Below, piece by piece: positions 55,700 through 64,000 of a stretch of DNA of 64,000 nucleotides (position 1 is its first letter; every line of letters begins with the position of its first letter). Below the pieces are notes generated by a model. That model was not told the DNA's origin. It was given only the letters and a program-made list of their open reading frames with translations, and did no database searches. The stretch is from Flavobacterium sediminilitoris (GTDB taxonomy: Bacteria > Bacteroidota > Bacteroidia > Flavobacteriales > Flavobacteriaceae), in assembly GCF_023008245.1 (NCBI RefSeq), contig NZ_CP090145.1, positions 2,108,001 to 2,172,000 on the forward strand, read 5' to 3'. Position numbers and translations under genes: made by a program.

Positions 55700-56000
55700 A
55701 TTAACTCCAGTTCAAATTGGAACAGATGCTAATTGGATAGAAATTTCAACAAATATAAATCCAAGTAAATCTTTTACACTAGGTATAAAAACAGATGGGA
55801 CTTTATGGTCATGTGGAAATAATGAAAGAGGGTAGTTAGGAGACGGGACATTAGTAAATAGAAATTCTCCTGTTCAGGTAGGATCAGATACAGATTGGGA
55901 AACAGTTACAGCTGGATTTACTCATTCCATTGGTATTAAACAAAATTGAATCTTTTGGGGTTTAGGAAGTTCAGAAAGATTTGCTTTAATTTGGGTTTCC
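55700..56000 (+). pseudogene. RCC1-repeat protein remnant
   Basis: In one frame, TPVQIGTDANWIEISTN leads to FTLGIKTDGTLWSCGNNERG, then a TAG stop (normally Gln). It continues LGDGTLVNRNSPVQVGSDTD and AGFTHSIGIKQN before a TGA and further stops. These are two RCC1/BNR-like blades of a protein type that is usually secreted in Flavobacteria. The start and the end are both lost. The rest of the gap from 55406 to 56100 shows no other gene. Confidence 0.8.
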
Positions 56001-56100
56001 AAGTAGTCCCAATATTTTAATTCTTGAACAAAGAAATATGTATACAGATTAGGTTCAAGTATCTGCTCATGATAGAGTAATATAATAATATTTAAGTGTT

Positions 56101-56146
56101 AAACTTATAAAGAGCTGTTTAAGAATAAACAGCTCTTTATAAGTTT
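56101..56146. terminator. 20-bp perfect inverted repeat, terminator-like
   Basis: The arms AAACTTATAAAGAGCTGTTT (56101-56120) and its reverse complement (56127-56146) have a 6-nt loop. There is no long T-run, so it may terminate weakly in either direction or act as another hairpin. It lies between the RCC1 remnant and the broken XRE gene. Confidence 0.6.
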
Positions 56147-56149
56147 AAA

Positions 56150-56391
56150 GCTCATTACATTTTTTTTTGGTTGAATTAAATTATTAAAATCAACTTCAAA
56201 TAATTCAGCAAACTTCACAATAGTAGATAATTTGGGTTCTTGTAAACCTTTTTCATATTTTCTCTATCGATTCCTAAAGCTGCACCTACATCCATTTGGG
56301 ACATTTTTTTTTCAATTCTCAATTGTTTTATTCTTTTTCCAAATAAAACTACAATTTCTGGTATAGGATTTTTTCTTTCTCTAGGCATTTT
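56150..56391 (-). pseudogene. XRE-family HTH regulator with frameshift
   Basis: From ATG at about 56388 the frame gives MPRERKNPIPEIVVLFGKRI and the HTH part SQMDVGAALGIDRENM, then leaves the family pattern and stops at 56215. In another frame the pattern resumes exactly: KYEKGLQEPKLSTIVKFAE, then EVDFNNLIQPKK. A one-base deletion near 56260 explains it. The second frame runs into the inverted repeat. The intact form would have been a small phage-type or island-type repressor of about 80 residues. Confidence 0.75.
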
Positions 56392-56412
56392 ACAAAAATG
56401 AATAAAATGCAT

Positions 56413-56739
56413 AGTTTATAAGTGATTGTATTTTAGGGGTTGTATGTATTGCATTTTTTATTATATTTGAAATGATTGGGATTTTGACGGTTTATTTATT
56501 ATTTATCCTTTGGTAAAAGAAAAAATACCAAATATTCAACTACTTACACCAAATGGCATCCCAAAAAGGTATTATAGAAACAGATCATAATAGTAAATGG
56601 GAGAATATTCATGATAGAAGTATAGATATCTATTAACAGCCAACCAATTAGATATCTTAAATGAATTAATACAATATAATCAATGGATAATTGAAGAGTC
56701 TAATGATTTAGTTGAAATGTTAATTTCAAAATAAATAAA
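56413..56739. other. Region with short coding fragments only
   Basis: On the plus strand, WDFDGLFIIYPLVKEKIPNI (near 56478-56540) and LLTANQLDILNELIQYNQWI (near 56630-56690, ending at TAA about 56734) look protein-like. They lie in different frames, and the second has no start codon. They are probably remnants of small island genes that I cannot identify. Confidence 0.45.
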
Positions 56740-57830
56740 CTACAAATACATCGAATAATCATCAGGAATATAAGCGTTTATCTCTCTTAAATATTTTCGT
56801 AAAGCAGTTTTTGTAGTGTGCCTTGTAATTGACATAATGGTTGATTCAGCTTCTTTAGGTGTCATTTCTTTTATGAAAGTATTGTAGGGCTTAGTTATGA
56901 AGGTATGTCTAAAGCTATATAATCCATAGTCTTTCCTTAATCCAAACTCCTTTTTTACTTCTAAGAAATAATCTGAATAATCATTTCTTCTGCTAGTTTC
57001 ATTGGCTTCCCAATATTGTCCAAAATCTTTTCTACCAAATAAATAAGCATCTTTAGGATAATTAAATAAGTCTGGAATCTCATCAATTAAGAGTTGAGGA
57101 ATTCTTTTTGACTGAAATCCAGTTTTGGGCTTAATTTTTAAAATTTTATCCTTTAAATCGATGTCAGCAATTATAATTCTATTCACTTCTACAGGTCTTA
57201 GAAAATTATAAGAAATAAATTGAACAAAAAGCTTTAAAGTAGGGTCGTCGTTTAGTTTTTCGAATATTTTGTTTTCTAACTCGTTAGAGTATGTTTTGTT
57301 TCTTTCTGGATTAGATTTTAAAATGGGTATGCTTTTTACAAAATTATCTTTAACAAGATCATCATCTTCAAGTGTTTTGAAAAAAGATGAAATTACAGAA
57401 CGTGTATTGTTGCGGTTAATTGGTGAAGTTTTTTCTAGGACTTCATTTAAATAAGTGGCAACAATTTTTTTGTTAGATGTTCAATTTTTAGTAGCTTATC
57501 AAGTCCATTGTCTTTAAGCCATTTTTGAAACTTTGTAATTCTAATTCGAAAATCGGAATAACTACTTTCTGAAAGAATATTTTTTTTATATCTAAGCTAA
57601 ATTGAAAAGTTTCTTTAATGTTGTAGTGCTTTTCAATTTCTTCAAATTTTGAATTTTCGTAAGGATTGAAACCGTTTTTTAATATTCTATCGACTGCCAT
57701 TTAAGATTTTCAGCAGCTTCTTTTCTTTCTTTTAAAGTTTTATGTTTGTTAATTTCCTCATAAATAGGTGTCTGCCTTTCCATTTTTCCGTTTTCAGGAT
57801 TTCTAAATGAAAAATAGACATATCATCTAT
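56740..57830 (-). pseudogene. Tyrosine recombinase (integrase) with frameshifts
   Basis: The C-terminal catalytic part (56740-57186) contains YGLYSFRHTFITKPYN (RHxxxT) and RHTTKTALRKYLREINAY, with the nucleophile region near the end. The N-terminal SAM-like part is split: MAVDRILKNGFNPYENSKFE (to 57488) and, in another frame, a stretch containing TSPINRNNTRSVISSFFKTL and KLFVQFISYNFLRPVEVNRI. Further upstream, MERQTPIYEEINKHKTLKER is a third piece. At least two shifts or stops break the gene. It lies immediately beside tRNA-Met, the usual site for such integrases, so it probably inserted this island and then decayed. Confidence 0.78.
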
Positions 57831-57936
57831 CTTTTGGAAAGATCGTTATTTGAGGTATATATTTTTGGTGTCGAAAATAATTTCAAAAGTAATAAATCGT
57901 ATGCGTTTGTTAAAATAAATGGATACGATTTTGATA

Positions 57937-57971
57937 TAAAAAAACCCTAACTGTTTGATTAGTTAGGGTTT
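57937..57971 (-). terminator. Terminator after tRNA-Met
   Basis: The stem AAACCCTAACT / AGTTAGGGTTT (57942-57952, 57961-57971) has an A-run on the left that becomes a T-tract on the minus strand, downstream of the tRNA. Confidence 0.88.
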
Positions 57972-57979
57972 GTTTTTCG

Positions 57980-58053
57980 TAGCGAAGACGGGAGTTGAAC
58001 CCGTGACCTCAGGGTTATGAATCCTGCGCTCTAACCAACTGAGCTACCTCGCC
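57980..58053 (-). tRNA. tRNA-Met (anticodon CAT)
   Basis: On the minus strand, GGCGAGG (58053-58047) pairs with CTTCGCT (57987-57981), with discriminator A at 57980. The anticodon arm reads GGATTCATAACCC with CAT. The T-loop is GGGTTCAACTCCC. The start is G-G rather than the C-A mismatch of an initiator, so an elongator is likely. The integrase remnant lies on its 3' side. Confidence 0.93.
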
Positions 58054-58201
58054 ATTTTTTTGGTTATACATCCTTGTTGAATGCGGGTGCAAATATATAA
58101 TTAATTCTCTTTAGTACAAATATTTTTTTAGAAAAATTCTCTTTTTTTCTTTTTGGTTTTTAAATTTATTCTCTCTATATTTCCAAAATAAATTTTTTAA
58201 A

Positions 58202-58594
58202 ATGGAAGTAAAAGTAAAATACGAATTAGAATTCCCTTTTCATGCCTCACCATCGCTATTATATCAATATATTTCTACGCCTTCAGGATTGTCTGAATGG
58301 TTTGCTGATAATGTAAATTCTAGAGGAGAACTTTTTACGTTTATTTGGGATGACTCAGAAGAAAAAGCGAAGTTAATGGCTAAAAGAACAGGTGAACGAG
58401 TTAAGTTTAGATGGCTGGATGAAGATGATAATGACACGGAATATTATTTTGAGATAAAAATAATGGAAGACGATATAACAAAAGATGTATCACTTGTTGT
58501 TGTGGATTTTGCAGAAGAAGACGAAATTGAAGAAGCTAAGCTGTTATGGGAAAATCAAATTTCTGATTTAAAACATGTGTTAGGCTCTGTTTAA
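58202..58594 (+). CDS. START-like domain protein
   Basis: This 130-residue protein matches the START-like/AHSA1-related family widespread in Flavobacteriia. It has FPFHASPSLLYQYISTPSGL and SEWFADNVNSRGELFTFIWD, then the beta-rich RVKFRWLDEDDNDTEYYFEI. The helix-grip fold has a ligand cavity, but no ligand is known for this subgroup. It is followed by a hairpin terminator at 58619-58643 that overlaps the leader of the aminotransferase gene. Confidence 0.9.
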   Translation: MEVKVKYELEFPFHASPSLLYQYISTPSGLSEWFADNVNSRGELFTFIWDDSEEKAKLMAKRTGERVKFRWLDEDDNDTEYYFEIKIMEDDITKDVSLVVVDFAEEDEIEEAKLLWENQISDLKHVLGSV

Positions 58595-58618
58595 ACTAAA
58601 TTATAAAGATTATATTTG

Positions 58619-58643
58619 TCCCGATTTTTAATCGGGATTTTTT
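58619..58643 (+). terminator. Hairpin terminator before the aminotransferase gene
   Basis: The stem TCCCGAT / ATCGGGA (58619-58625, 58631-58637) is followed by six T residues. The aminotransferase ATG is only 4 bp further on. The box TATATTTG (58611-58618) just upstream could be its -7, in which case the hairpin would lie in that gene's leader. Confidence 0.75.
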
Positions 58644-58646
58644 GTT

Positions 58647-59489
58647 ATGGTAAATTTTAATGGAAATATACAGGAAACAAGTACTGTAAATATTGAGAGT
58701 AATAGAGGTTTTTTATTTGGAGATGCTGTTTTTGAAACAGTTAAGGTGTTAAATAATAAGGTTTTATTTTTAGAAGATCATTATTTTAGATTCATGGCTT
58801 CTATGCGTATTTTTAGAATGGAAATTCCAATGAACTTTACCATGGAGTTTTTTGAAGAACAAATTTTATTGTTGATTAATGCTGATGAAAACAAAAAATC
58901 AGCTTATAGAGTACGATTTTCTGTTTATCGTAAAGGAGATGGATTTTATTTACCAAAGACAAATGACGTTGAGTTTGTTGTAACTTTTTCTTCTTTAAAT
59001 GAAGATTTATATGTTATAGAGAATCAATCTTATGAAGTGGAGCTTTATAAAGATGCTTATGTAACAAAACAATTGTTTTCCACTTTGAAATCTAATAACA
59101 AAATAATACAAGTTGCAGGAAGTATTTTTGCTTTTGAAAATGACTATGATAATTGTCTTCTTTTAAATGAGGAAAAGAATGTTATTGAAGCATTGCAAGG
59201 GAATATTTTTATGGTGATGAATAATGTTTTAATTACTCCTCCAGTTGTAGATGGGTGTTTAAACGGAATAATGAGAAAGCAAATCTTAGCTTTGGCAAAG
59301 AAAGTTGAAGGTTTGGAAGTAGTTGAAAAATCGATTTCTCCTTTTGATTTACAAAAAGCAGATGAGTTGTTTGTAACGAATGTAATAAAAGGAATTCAAC
59401 CCATTACTAAATATAGAAAAAAAGAGTTTACTGTAAAAACAGCGACTATGTTGCTGACGAGATTAAATGCTCAGATTCGACTTAATTAA
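58647..59489 (+). CDS. Class IV aminotransferase family protein
   Basis: This 280-residue PLP-fold type IV protein has GFLFGDAVFETVKVLN, FLEDHYFRFMASM and the PLP-Lys candidate in LYKDAYVTKQLFSTLKSNNK. The C-terminal NGIMRKQILALAKKVEG and ADELFVTNVIKGIQPIT are typical of aminodeoxychorismate lyase (PabC)-like and branched-chain aminotransferase proteins. At 280 residues it is closer to PabC, so a folate-related role is likely but unproven. Its end overlaps the converging YqgE gene by 8 bp. Confidence 0.88.
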   Translation: MVNFNGNIQETSTVNIESNRGFLFGDAVFETVKVLNNKVLFLEDHYFRFMASMRIFRMEIPMNFTMEFFEEQILLLINADENKKSAYRVRFSVYRKGDGFYLPKTNDVEFVVTFSSLNEDLYVIENQSYEVELYKDAYVTKQLFSTLKSNNKIIQVAGSIFAFENDYDNCLLLNEEKNVIEALQGNIFMVMNNVLITPPVVDGCLNGIMRKQILALAKKVEGLEVVEKSISPFDLQKADELFVTNVIKGIQPITKYRKKEFTVKTATMLLTRLNAQIRLN

Positions 59490-60042
59490 GCATAGGATCT
59501 GAAGGAGCATTTGAGAAAAGCACATATTCTCCACCTTGCTCTATTATTTTTTCTTTCCAAAAATGTTGAGAAGATTTTGAAAGTAGTTTGCTTTTTAATT
59601 TGTTTTCAGCAATTATCCATGAGTTTTCTTTAAGCTCTTTTTCAAGTTGGTTAGTTTCCCATCCACTGTAGCCTAGAAAAAAACGAATGTTATTTTTTGA
59701 AATTTCACCATTATTAATTAATGTTTTAGTGGTTTCAAAATCACCACCCCAATAAATTCCATTAGCAATTTCAATGCTGTTAGGTATTATATTAGGTACA
59801 TTATGTATGAAGTATAAATTATCTTGCTCAACAGGCCCTCCATTGTAAACTTTAAATACAGCTTCAATTTCTGGCACTAAGTCATTGATGGAATAATTTA
59901 GAGGCTTATTCAGTATAAAGCCTACAGATCCTTCATTATTATGTTCGGCAAGCAAAACAACAGAACGATTAAATGAAAGATCTCCTATCGTAGAAGGTTC
60001 TGCTATCAGCAAATGTCCTTTTTTGGGTAAAACTGATATCAT
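59482..60042 (-). CDS. YqgE/AlgH family protein
   Basis: I chose ATG 60042 (MISVLPKKGHLLIAEPSTIG), two codons inside the longest frame and matching the family's usual start. The conserved blocks NRSVVLLAEHNNEGSVGFIL, VYNGGPVEQDNLYFIHN and FFLGYSGWETNQLEKEL are present. The family is widespread and conserved but lacks a settled function. It is a cytoplasmic protein with a flat substrate-like groove. It lies downstream of the HU gene, but a terminator separates the two, so it is probably transcribed on its own or by readthrough. Confidence 0.9.
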   Translation of the reverse strand: MISVLPKKGHLLIAEPSTIGDLSFNRSVVLLAEHNNEGSVGFILNKPLNYSINDLVPEIEAVFKVYNGGPVEQDNLYFIHNVPNIIPNSIEIANGIYWGGDFETTKTLINNGEISKNNIRFFLGYSGWETNQLEKELKENSWIIAENKLKSKLLSKSSQHFWKEKIIEQGGEYVLFSNAPSDPMLN

Positions 60043-60103
60043 AAACAAGTTATTTTACTTTAAAATTATCAAAAATAAATTACAAAATCAAATTAATATA
60101 AAA

Positions 60104-60125
60104 AAATCCCGCAATTGCGGGATTT
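60104..60125 (-). terminator. Terminator of the HU gene
   Basis: The stem AAATCCCGCAA / TTGCGGGATTT forms a perfect 22-bp palindrome. The A-run at 60101-60106 becomes a T-tract on the minus strand. Confidence 0.85.
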
Positions 60126-60147
60126 AAATTTTTATGTAAAAAATATA

Positions 60148-60423
60148 TTATTTATTTACTGCCGCGTCTAATTCTGCACCAGCTTTAAACTTAACTACAT
60201 TTTTAGCAGCAATTTTGATAGTTTTACCAGTTTGTGGGTTTCTTCCGTCTCTAGCAGCTCTTTTAGAAACTGACCATGAACCAAAACCTACTAATGAAAC
60301 TCTTCCACCTTTGTTCAAAGTGCCTTCAACGTTGCTTAAAAATGACTCTAAAGCTAATTTAGCAGCTGCTTTTGTAATTCCAGCAGAAGCTGCCATTGCA
60401 TCGATTAATTCTGATTTGTTCAT
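60148..60423 (-). CDS. HU family DNA-binding protein
   Basis: This 91-residue histone-like protein has the N-terminal helical dimerisation part (MNKSELIDAMAASAGITKAA) and the beta-arm GFGSWSVSKRAARDGRNPQT, with the intercalating Asn-Pro, then KIAAKNVVKFKAG. It binds and bends DNA non-specifically, compacting the nucleoid. It is a monocistronic unit with a terminator directly after it, and no IHF-type sequence signature is evident. Confidence 0.95.
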   Translation of the reverse strand: MNKSELIDAMAASAGITKAAAKLALESFLSNVEGTLNKGGRVSLVGFGSWSVSKRAARDGRNPQTGKTIKIAAKNVVKFKAGAELDAAVNK

Positions 60424-60600
60424 AATAAAATGTTTATTAATTTGGTTAAACTTAATTATTTCTACACAAATTTACTCGTATAACTGGATTGTACAAGTGT
60501 TTACAAGGATTTTAGCTAAAAATGTTAATAAAATAGGTGTTTTGTTAATAACCTTATTTGTTTTTAAATAAATTTCACAAATATCACTGTTTATAAGGGC

Positions 60601-61548
60601 TTATAGCGCAATTGAATTATGACTTAATTGAATTCCGTTTAAAAGTTCTTGAGATGTCATTTTTCGTTTTGCAGGAAATTGTAAATTGTAAATATGGATG
60701 AAACCATCATTTGTAGCAATTTTAATTTCTTTTTTTGTAGCGATTACCTGTCCGATACTAAAATTGTGATCTGTTTTTTCAAAACTAACATCATATAGTT
60801 TAACATTCCATTCTTGATTTTCATCTTTTATATAGGTCCATGCTGCTGGATATGGATTTAACCCTCTAATTTGATTGTAAATTTCATTTCCGTTCTTTGT
60901 CCAATCAATTTTGCAATTTTCTTTATTGAGTTTATAAGCGGTTTTAATCTCTTCAGTGTCTTTTTGAATAGTTGTCTCCACTTTTCCTTTTGTAATTAAT
61001 TCTAATGTTTCAATTACGGCTTCACAACCAATATTCATAAGTCTGTCATGTAGTTCTCCAACAGTTTCTTTTTCGCTTATATGTGTTTCTTTATGAAGAA
61101 TCATAGCTCCAGTATCAATTTTATCATCAATAAAGAATGTGGTAACGCCTGTTTTGGTTTCCCCATTTATAATAGCCCAGTTAATTGGAGCAGCTCCTCT
61201 ATATTGTGGTAATAGTGAAGCATGTAAATTAAATGTTCCTAGTTTTGGCATTTTCCAAACCACTTCTGGTAGCATTCTAAAAGCGACAACTACTTGTAAG
61301 TTTGCTTCTAAACTTTTTAATTCCGTTAAAAAGTCATCTGCTTTTAGATTAGTTGGTTGAAGTAAATGAAGATTTTTTTCAAGAGCATATTGTTTCACTG
61401 CACTCATACTTACTTTTTGACCTCTTCCTGCTGGTTTGTCTGGTGCGGTTATAACTCCTACGATATCATAATTGTTTTTATATATAGTGTCGAGAATACC
61501 AACAGCAAAGTCTGGTGTTCCCATAAAGACGATTTTTAATTTTTCCAT
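60601..61548 (-). CDS. fmt: Methionyl-tRNA formyltransferase
   Basis: This 315-residue enzyme has IVFMGTPDFAVGILDTIYKN, TAPDKPAGRGQKVSMSAVKQ, the catalytic region FNLHASLLPQYRGAAPINWA (with Asn and His) and GVTTFFIDDKIDTGAMI. It formylates initiator Met-tRNA with 10-formyl-tetrahydrofolate. Its start codon shares one base with the RecQ stop (TAATG), so the two are translationally coupled in one operon, with RecQ first. Confidence 0.95.
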   Translation of the reverse strand: MEKLKIVFMGTPDFAVGILDTIYKNNYDIVGVITAPDKPAGRGQKVSMSAVKQYALEKNLHLLQPTNLKADDFLTELKSLEANLQVVVAFRMLPEVVWKMPKLGTFNLHASLLPQYRGAAPINWAIINGETKTGVTTFFIDDKIDTGAMILHKETHISEKETVGELHDRLMNIGCEAVIETLELITKGKVETTIQKDTEEIKTAYKLNKENCKIDWTKNGNEIYNQIRGLNPYPAAWTYIKDENQEWNVKLYDVSFEKTDHNFSIGQVIATKKEIKIATNDGFIHIYNLQFPAKRKMTSQELLNGIQLSHNSIAL

Positions 61549-63437
61549 TATTTTAAGTAATATTGATTGTAGTTATTGATAGCTATTTTATCCTTCTCAA
61601 GAAGGATTTGAATGGCAAAGATAGTATCTTCTGTTGTTATTGAAAGTTGACTTTCTATTTCTCTTGAAGTTAAGTTTGAATGTTTTAATAAATGAAAAAC
61701 TTCTTCAACTAGTATAGAATTTGTACTCTTATTGTTTTTTTTAGAAATGCAGAATGAACAAATCCCACATTCGGTTATCTCTTTTTCATCAAAATATTCT
61801 AAGAGTAATTTACTTTTACAAGCATTCGTTTTTGCATAATGAATGATACTGTTTAATTGATTTGTTTTTAAATCATTCTGTTTTTCTAAAAATTTAGAAA
61901 CTCTGTTAATGGTTAAGGCATCTTCTCTTACCTCATTAAATGTTATACTACTGTCATTATTTTGAACTTGAAGAGTAATGTAGTGTTCTTTTTCTAAATT
62001 GGTAACCACTTTTAAGACGTTGTCTTCTGTAGTATTTGCTTTTTTTGCAATGAGAGAAGTGTTTATTTGTGTCTCTAATTCGAAAATTCCAGAATAAGTT
62101 CTTAGTATGGTTGTGATAATGTTTTCTGAATGAGGATTTAAACTCATATAGCGTATTATTTCTTTACTTGGAGTTGTGAATTGGATGCTGATTTTTTCAG
62201 AGAATTCATTTTGAAGTGAAATAATAGCTTGTCTGTCTAAAAATTGAAGAGCATTATATGTTTTTAGAACAGGAAATTTATATTGTGTACAAAACTGATT
62301 TAGATTAAAAGAAAAGGTTTCGTTAAAGCCTTCTCCATAAGCAATTTGAAAATAATTGTTTAGTTTAATGTATACTTCTTTTAAGAAAGTTTTGTCGGGA
62401 AGAACAGAAATAAATTGATTTTTAGCTGCTTTGATGTCGTTTGAATCAATTAAAAGAATTCCAAATGCTTTTTCGTTATTTCGACCAGCTCTACCAGCTT
62501 CTTGATAATAATTTTCTAAGTTTTCAGGTAATTGTATATGAATTACTGTTTTAACATCGGGTTTGTCAATTCCCATTCCAAATGCATTTGTTGCTACTAT
62601 AACTTGAACTTTGTTTTGCATCCAAAGTGCCATGTTTGTGTCTTTTTCTTTTATATTTAATCCTCCATGAAAATATGTGCTAGAAATGTTTAATGCTTTT
62701 AGTTGGTTTGATATTTCAATGCATGATTTTCTATTTCGAACATAGATGATACTCGATTGAGGATTTTTTGTAAGAATCTGCTTTATCTTATGAAATTTAT
62801 CTTCAGTATTAATTACATGATAAGCTAGGTTTTCTCTGGCAAAAGACTTTTTGAAAACAATTGGATTTTCTAATGCGAGATTTTCTATTATATCTTTTTG
62901 AACACGTTCTGTAGCAGAAGCAGTTAAAGCAAGAAATGGAGTTGTTTTGAAATGTGCTTTAAGTAAATTTATTTTTAAATATGCCGGTCTAAAATCATGT
63001 CCCCATTGACTTACACAGTGTGCTTCATCAATGGCAATTAAGTTTATAGGCAATTGTTTTAGTCTTTCAATAATCCAGTCTTGTTGTAATCTTTCAGGTG
63101 AAAGGTATAGAAATTTGTAATTTCCAAACTGGCAATTGTCTAATAATTCTATAATTTCATTTTGGGAAATACCACCTAAAAGTGCAATTGCCTTAATGTT
63201 TCTGCTTTGCAAATTCTGAACCTGATCTTTTATAAGAGCAATTAATGGAGAAATAACAAGACAAATGCCTTCTTTTACCATTGCAGGAACTTGATAACAA
63301 ACAGATTTTCCACCGCTTGTAGGAAGTAATGCAAATGTATCCTTATTTTTTAAAACAGAATTTATGATTTCTTCTTGCGGTTCTCTAAAATTTTCGTGTT
63401 TCCAGTACTTTTGAAGAATTTGTAAAGTTTCAGACAT
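61548..63437 (-). CDS. recQ: RecQ family ATP-dependent DNA helicase
   Basis: This 629-residue protein has motif I LLPTSGGKSVCYQVPA, DEAHCVSQWGHDFRPAY (motif II with DEAH), ALTASATERVQKDI, and motif VI QEAGRAGRNNEKAFGIL. It also has a zinc-binding segment, CKSKLLLEYFDEKE plus CGICSFC. It unwinds DNA 3'-5' in recombination and repair. No HRDC domain follows. Instead the C-terminus has a short winged-helix-like piece (HSNLTSREIESQLSITTED), so it is a compact RecQ variant common in Bacteroidota. It is the first gene of the pair with fmt. Confidence 0.92.
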   Translation of the reverse strand: MSETLQILQKYWKHENFREPQEEIINSVLKNKDTFALLPTSGGKSVCYQVPAMVKEGICLVISPLIALIKDQVQNLQSRNIKAIALLGGISQNEIIELLDNCQFGNYKFLYLSPERLQQDWIIERLKQLPINLIAIDEAHCVSQWGHDFRPAYLKINLLKAHFKTTPFLALTASATERVQKDIIENLALENPIVFKKSFARENLAYHVINTEDKFHKIKQILTKNPQSSIIYVRNRKSCIEISNQLKALNISSTYFHGGLNIKEKDTNMALWMQNKVQVIVATNAFGMGIDKPDVKTVIHIQLPENLENYYQEAGRAGRNNEKAFGILLIDSNDIKAAKNQFISVLPDKTFLKEVYIKLNNYFQIAYGEGFNETFSFNLNQFCTQYKFPVLKTYNALQFLDRQAIISLQNEFSEKISIQFTTPSKEIIRYMSLNPHSENIITTILRTYSGIFELETQINTSLIAKKANTTEDNVLKVVTNLEKEHYITLQVQNNDSSITFNEVREDALTINRVSKFLEKQNDLKTNQLNSIIHYAKTNACKSKLLLEYFDEKEITECGICSFCISKKNNKSTNSILVEEVFHLLKHSNLTSREIESQLSITTEDTIFAIQILLEKDKIAINNYNQYYLK

Positions 63438-63475
63438 TTGGGTGGGTTAACTTAGAAATGCTAAAATTACAAAAA

Positions 63476-64000
63476 CTATTTAGAAATATGTTTCATTACA
63501 AAGTCAACTCTAGTTTCTACTGAACCTTTTGGAACTTCAATTAAATCATATCCAAAACTAGTATACGTTTCTTTTAAGTGTTTATGAAGTAAAGTAGCCT
63601 GTTCATAAGTTTCATATCTTTCAGTATCACTTACATATATTTCTTTCCATGGAGGTAATAGAAAAACTTTAGTGTATTTATGTTCAGCACAAGCTTTGTG
63701 AAAAGATTCTGGATAGCTATCACCAATATAATGCATATAAGCCAAAACGTCGGGCAAACCTCTATCTATGAAAATAGTATTTTCTTCTTCTTTTATAGCT
63801 TGATTGAATTGTTTTATTCGTCCTTCTAATAAAAGTTCGCTAAATAGTAATGGTTTTTCTAGAAATAGTTGTTCAATTCCTTGTTTTTGAGCTTCTTTAA
63901 TTACATCTCTTGAAATTTCAGGATAACATATATGCCCTTTTTCAATTAATGCGTTAATTAAAGTTGTTTTTCCAGAACTTGGTCCACCTATTAAAACTAT
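63476..64000 (-). CDS. AAA/P-loop ATPase (AAA_28-like), 5'-truncated by window edge
   Basis: The reading frame runs off the window; its first visible codons give IVLIGGPSSGKTTLINALIE, a Walker A motif. It continues with KGHICYPEISRDVIKEAQKQ and ends with EVPKGSVETRVDFVMKHISK. The internal ATG at 63757 is not the start. The layout matches small single-domain ATPases of the AAA_28 type, often paired with nicotinamide or nucleotide metabolism, but the function is unknown. Only a few N-terminal residues appear to be missing. Confidence 0.8.
   Translation of the reverse strand: MVLIGGPSSGKTTLINALIEKGHICYPEISRDVIKEAQKQGIEQLFLEKPLLFSELLLEGRIKQFNQAIKEEENTIFIDRGLPDVLAYMHYIGDSYPESFHKACAEHKYTKVFLLPPWKEIYVSDTERYETYEQATLLHKHLKETYTSFGYDLIEVPKGSVETRVDFVMKHISK

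Noticed and set aside
57980..58053. Duplicated tRNA-Met 3' end marking the far island boundary
   Set aside because: I looked for the GGGTTCAACTCCC arm elsewhere in the window and did not find it, so no att pair is claimed.
60215..60571. 118-codon plus-strand open frame
   Set aside because: It is opposite the HU gene, and its peptide has no family features.

Overview
The window looks like a low-GC marine or freshwater Bacteroidota chromosome, most likely Flavobacteriaceae. The evidence is Bacteroidota-type promoters (TTG near -33, TAnnTTTG near -7), very AT-rich intergenic DNA, an RHS protein of the flavobacterial type, the MutA/MutB methylmalonyl-CoA mutase pair, and core genes (HU, YqgE, Fmt, RecQ, START-like protein) close to flavobacterial forms. 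The species call is inference.

Region 1 (1-9.7 kb) is the 3' end of a large RHS gene followed by a tandem series of displaced RHS tips. Each tip keeps a short piece of the conserved core end, then a different C-terminal domain, then a small gene that usually encodes a lipoprotein, exported or membrane protein (candidate immunity). The tips include an HExxE protein, a GHSHGG lipase-like domain, two metzincin-like zinc protease domains and one frameshifted tip. Region 2 (9.7-14 kb) holds a VIT/vWA/TonB-plug-like/DUF2135 surface-type protein and a glycerophosphodiesterase with a TTG start.

Region 3 (14-18.9 kb) is housekeeping: both methylmalonyl-CoA mutase subunits, a DivIC/FtsB-like protein and uridine kinase on the minus strand, then tRNA-Pro. 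Region 4 (19.1-25.4 kb) is a LytS/LytTR-type two-component pair divergent from an ABC transporter whose permease is fused to an M1 peptidase, plus a cupin. Region 5 (25.4-32.2 kb) holds small regulatory and stress genes, several of them decayed: a pseudogene, an NTF2-like protein, a VOC protein broken by a W-to-stop change, a SigJ-like sigma factor, a DinB/WYL-regulator divergent pair with two matching operators, an esterase and an AraC regulator.

Region 6 (32.2-58 kb) is the accessory block of most interest. It begins with noncoding DNA that has a nested TGTCACA palindrome cluster and an IS1182-like remnant. Two orphan LuxR-type response regulators follow, then two transcription units (35.27-41.98 kb and 42.22-55.41 kb). 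These encode very large proteins without signal peptides (739, 1092, 2085 and about 1990 residues), a DEDD exonuclease and a tail-fibre-like protein. Both units start from the same promoter design: a double palindrome, TTGAC, exactly 20 nt, then TAAATTTA. The block ends in decayed genes (RCC1, XRE, tyrosine recombinase) abutting the 3' side of tRNA-Met, which suggests an integrated island. I do not recognise this system. Its layout suggests a co-regulated, cytoplasm-made large-particle or effector system, possibly served by structural genes elsewhere.

Region 7 (58-64 kb) returns to core genes: START-like protein, class IV aminotransferase, YqgE, HU, Fmt, RecQ and a partial AAA ATPase.
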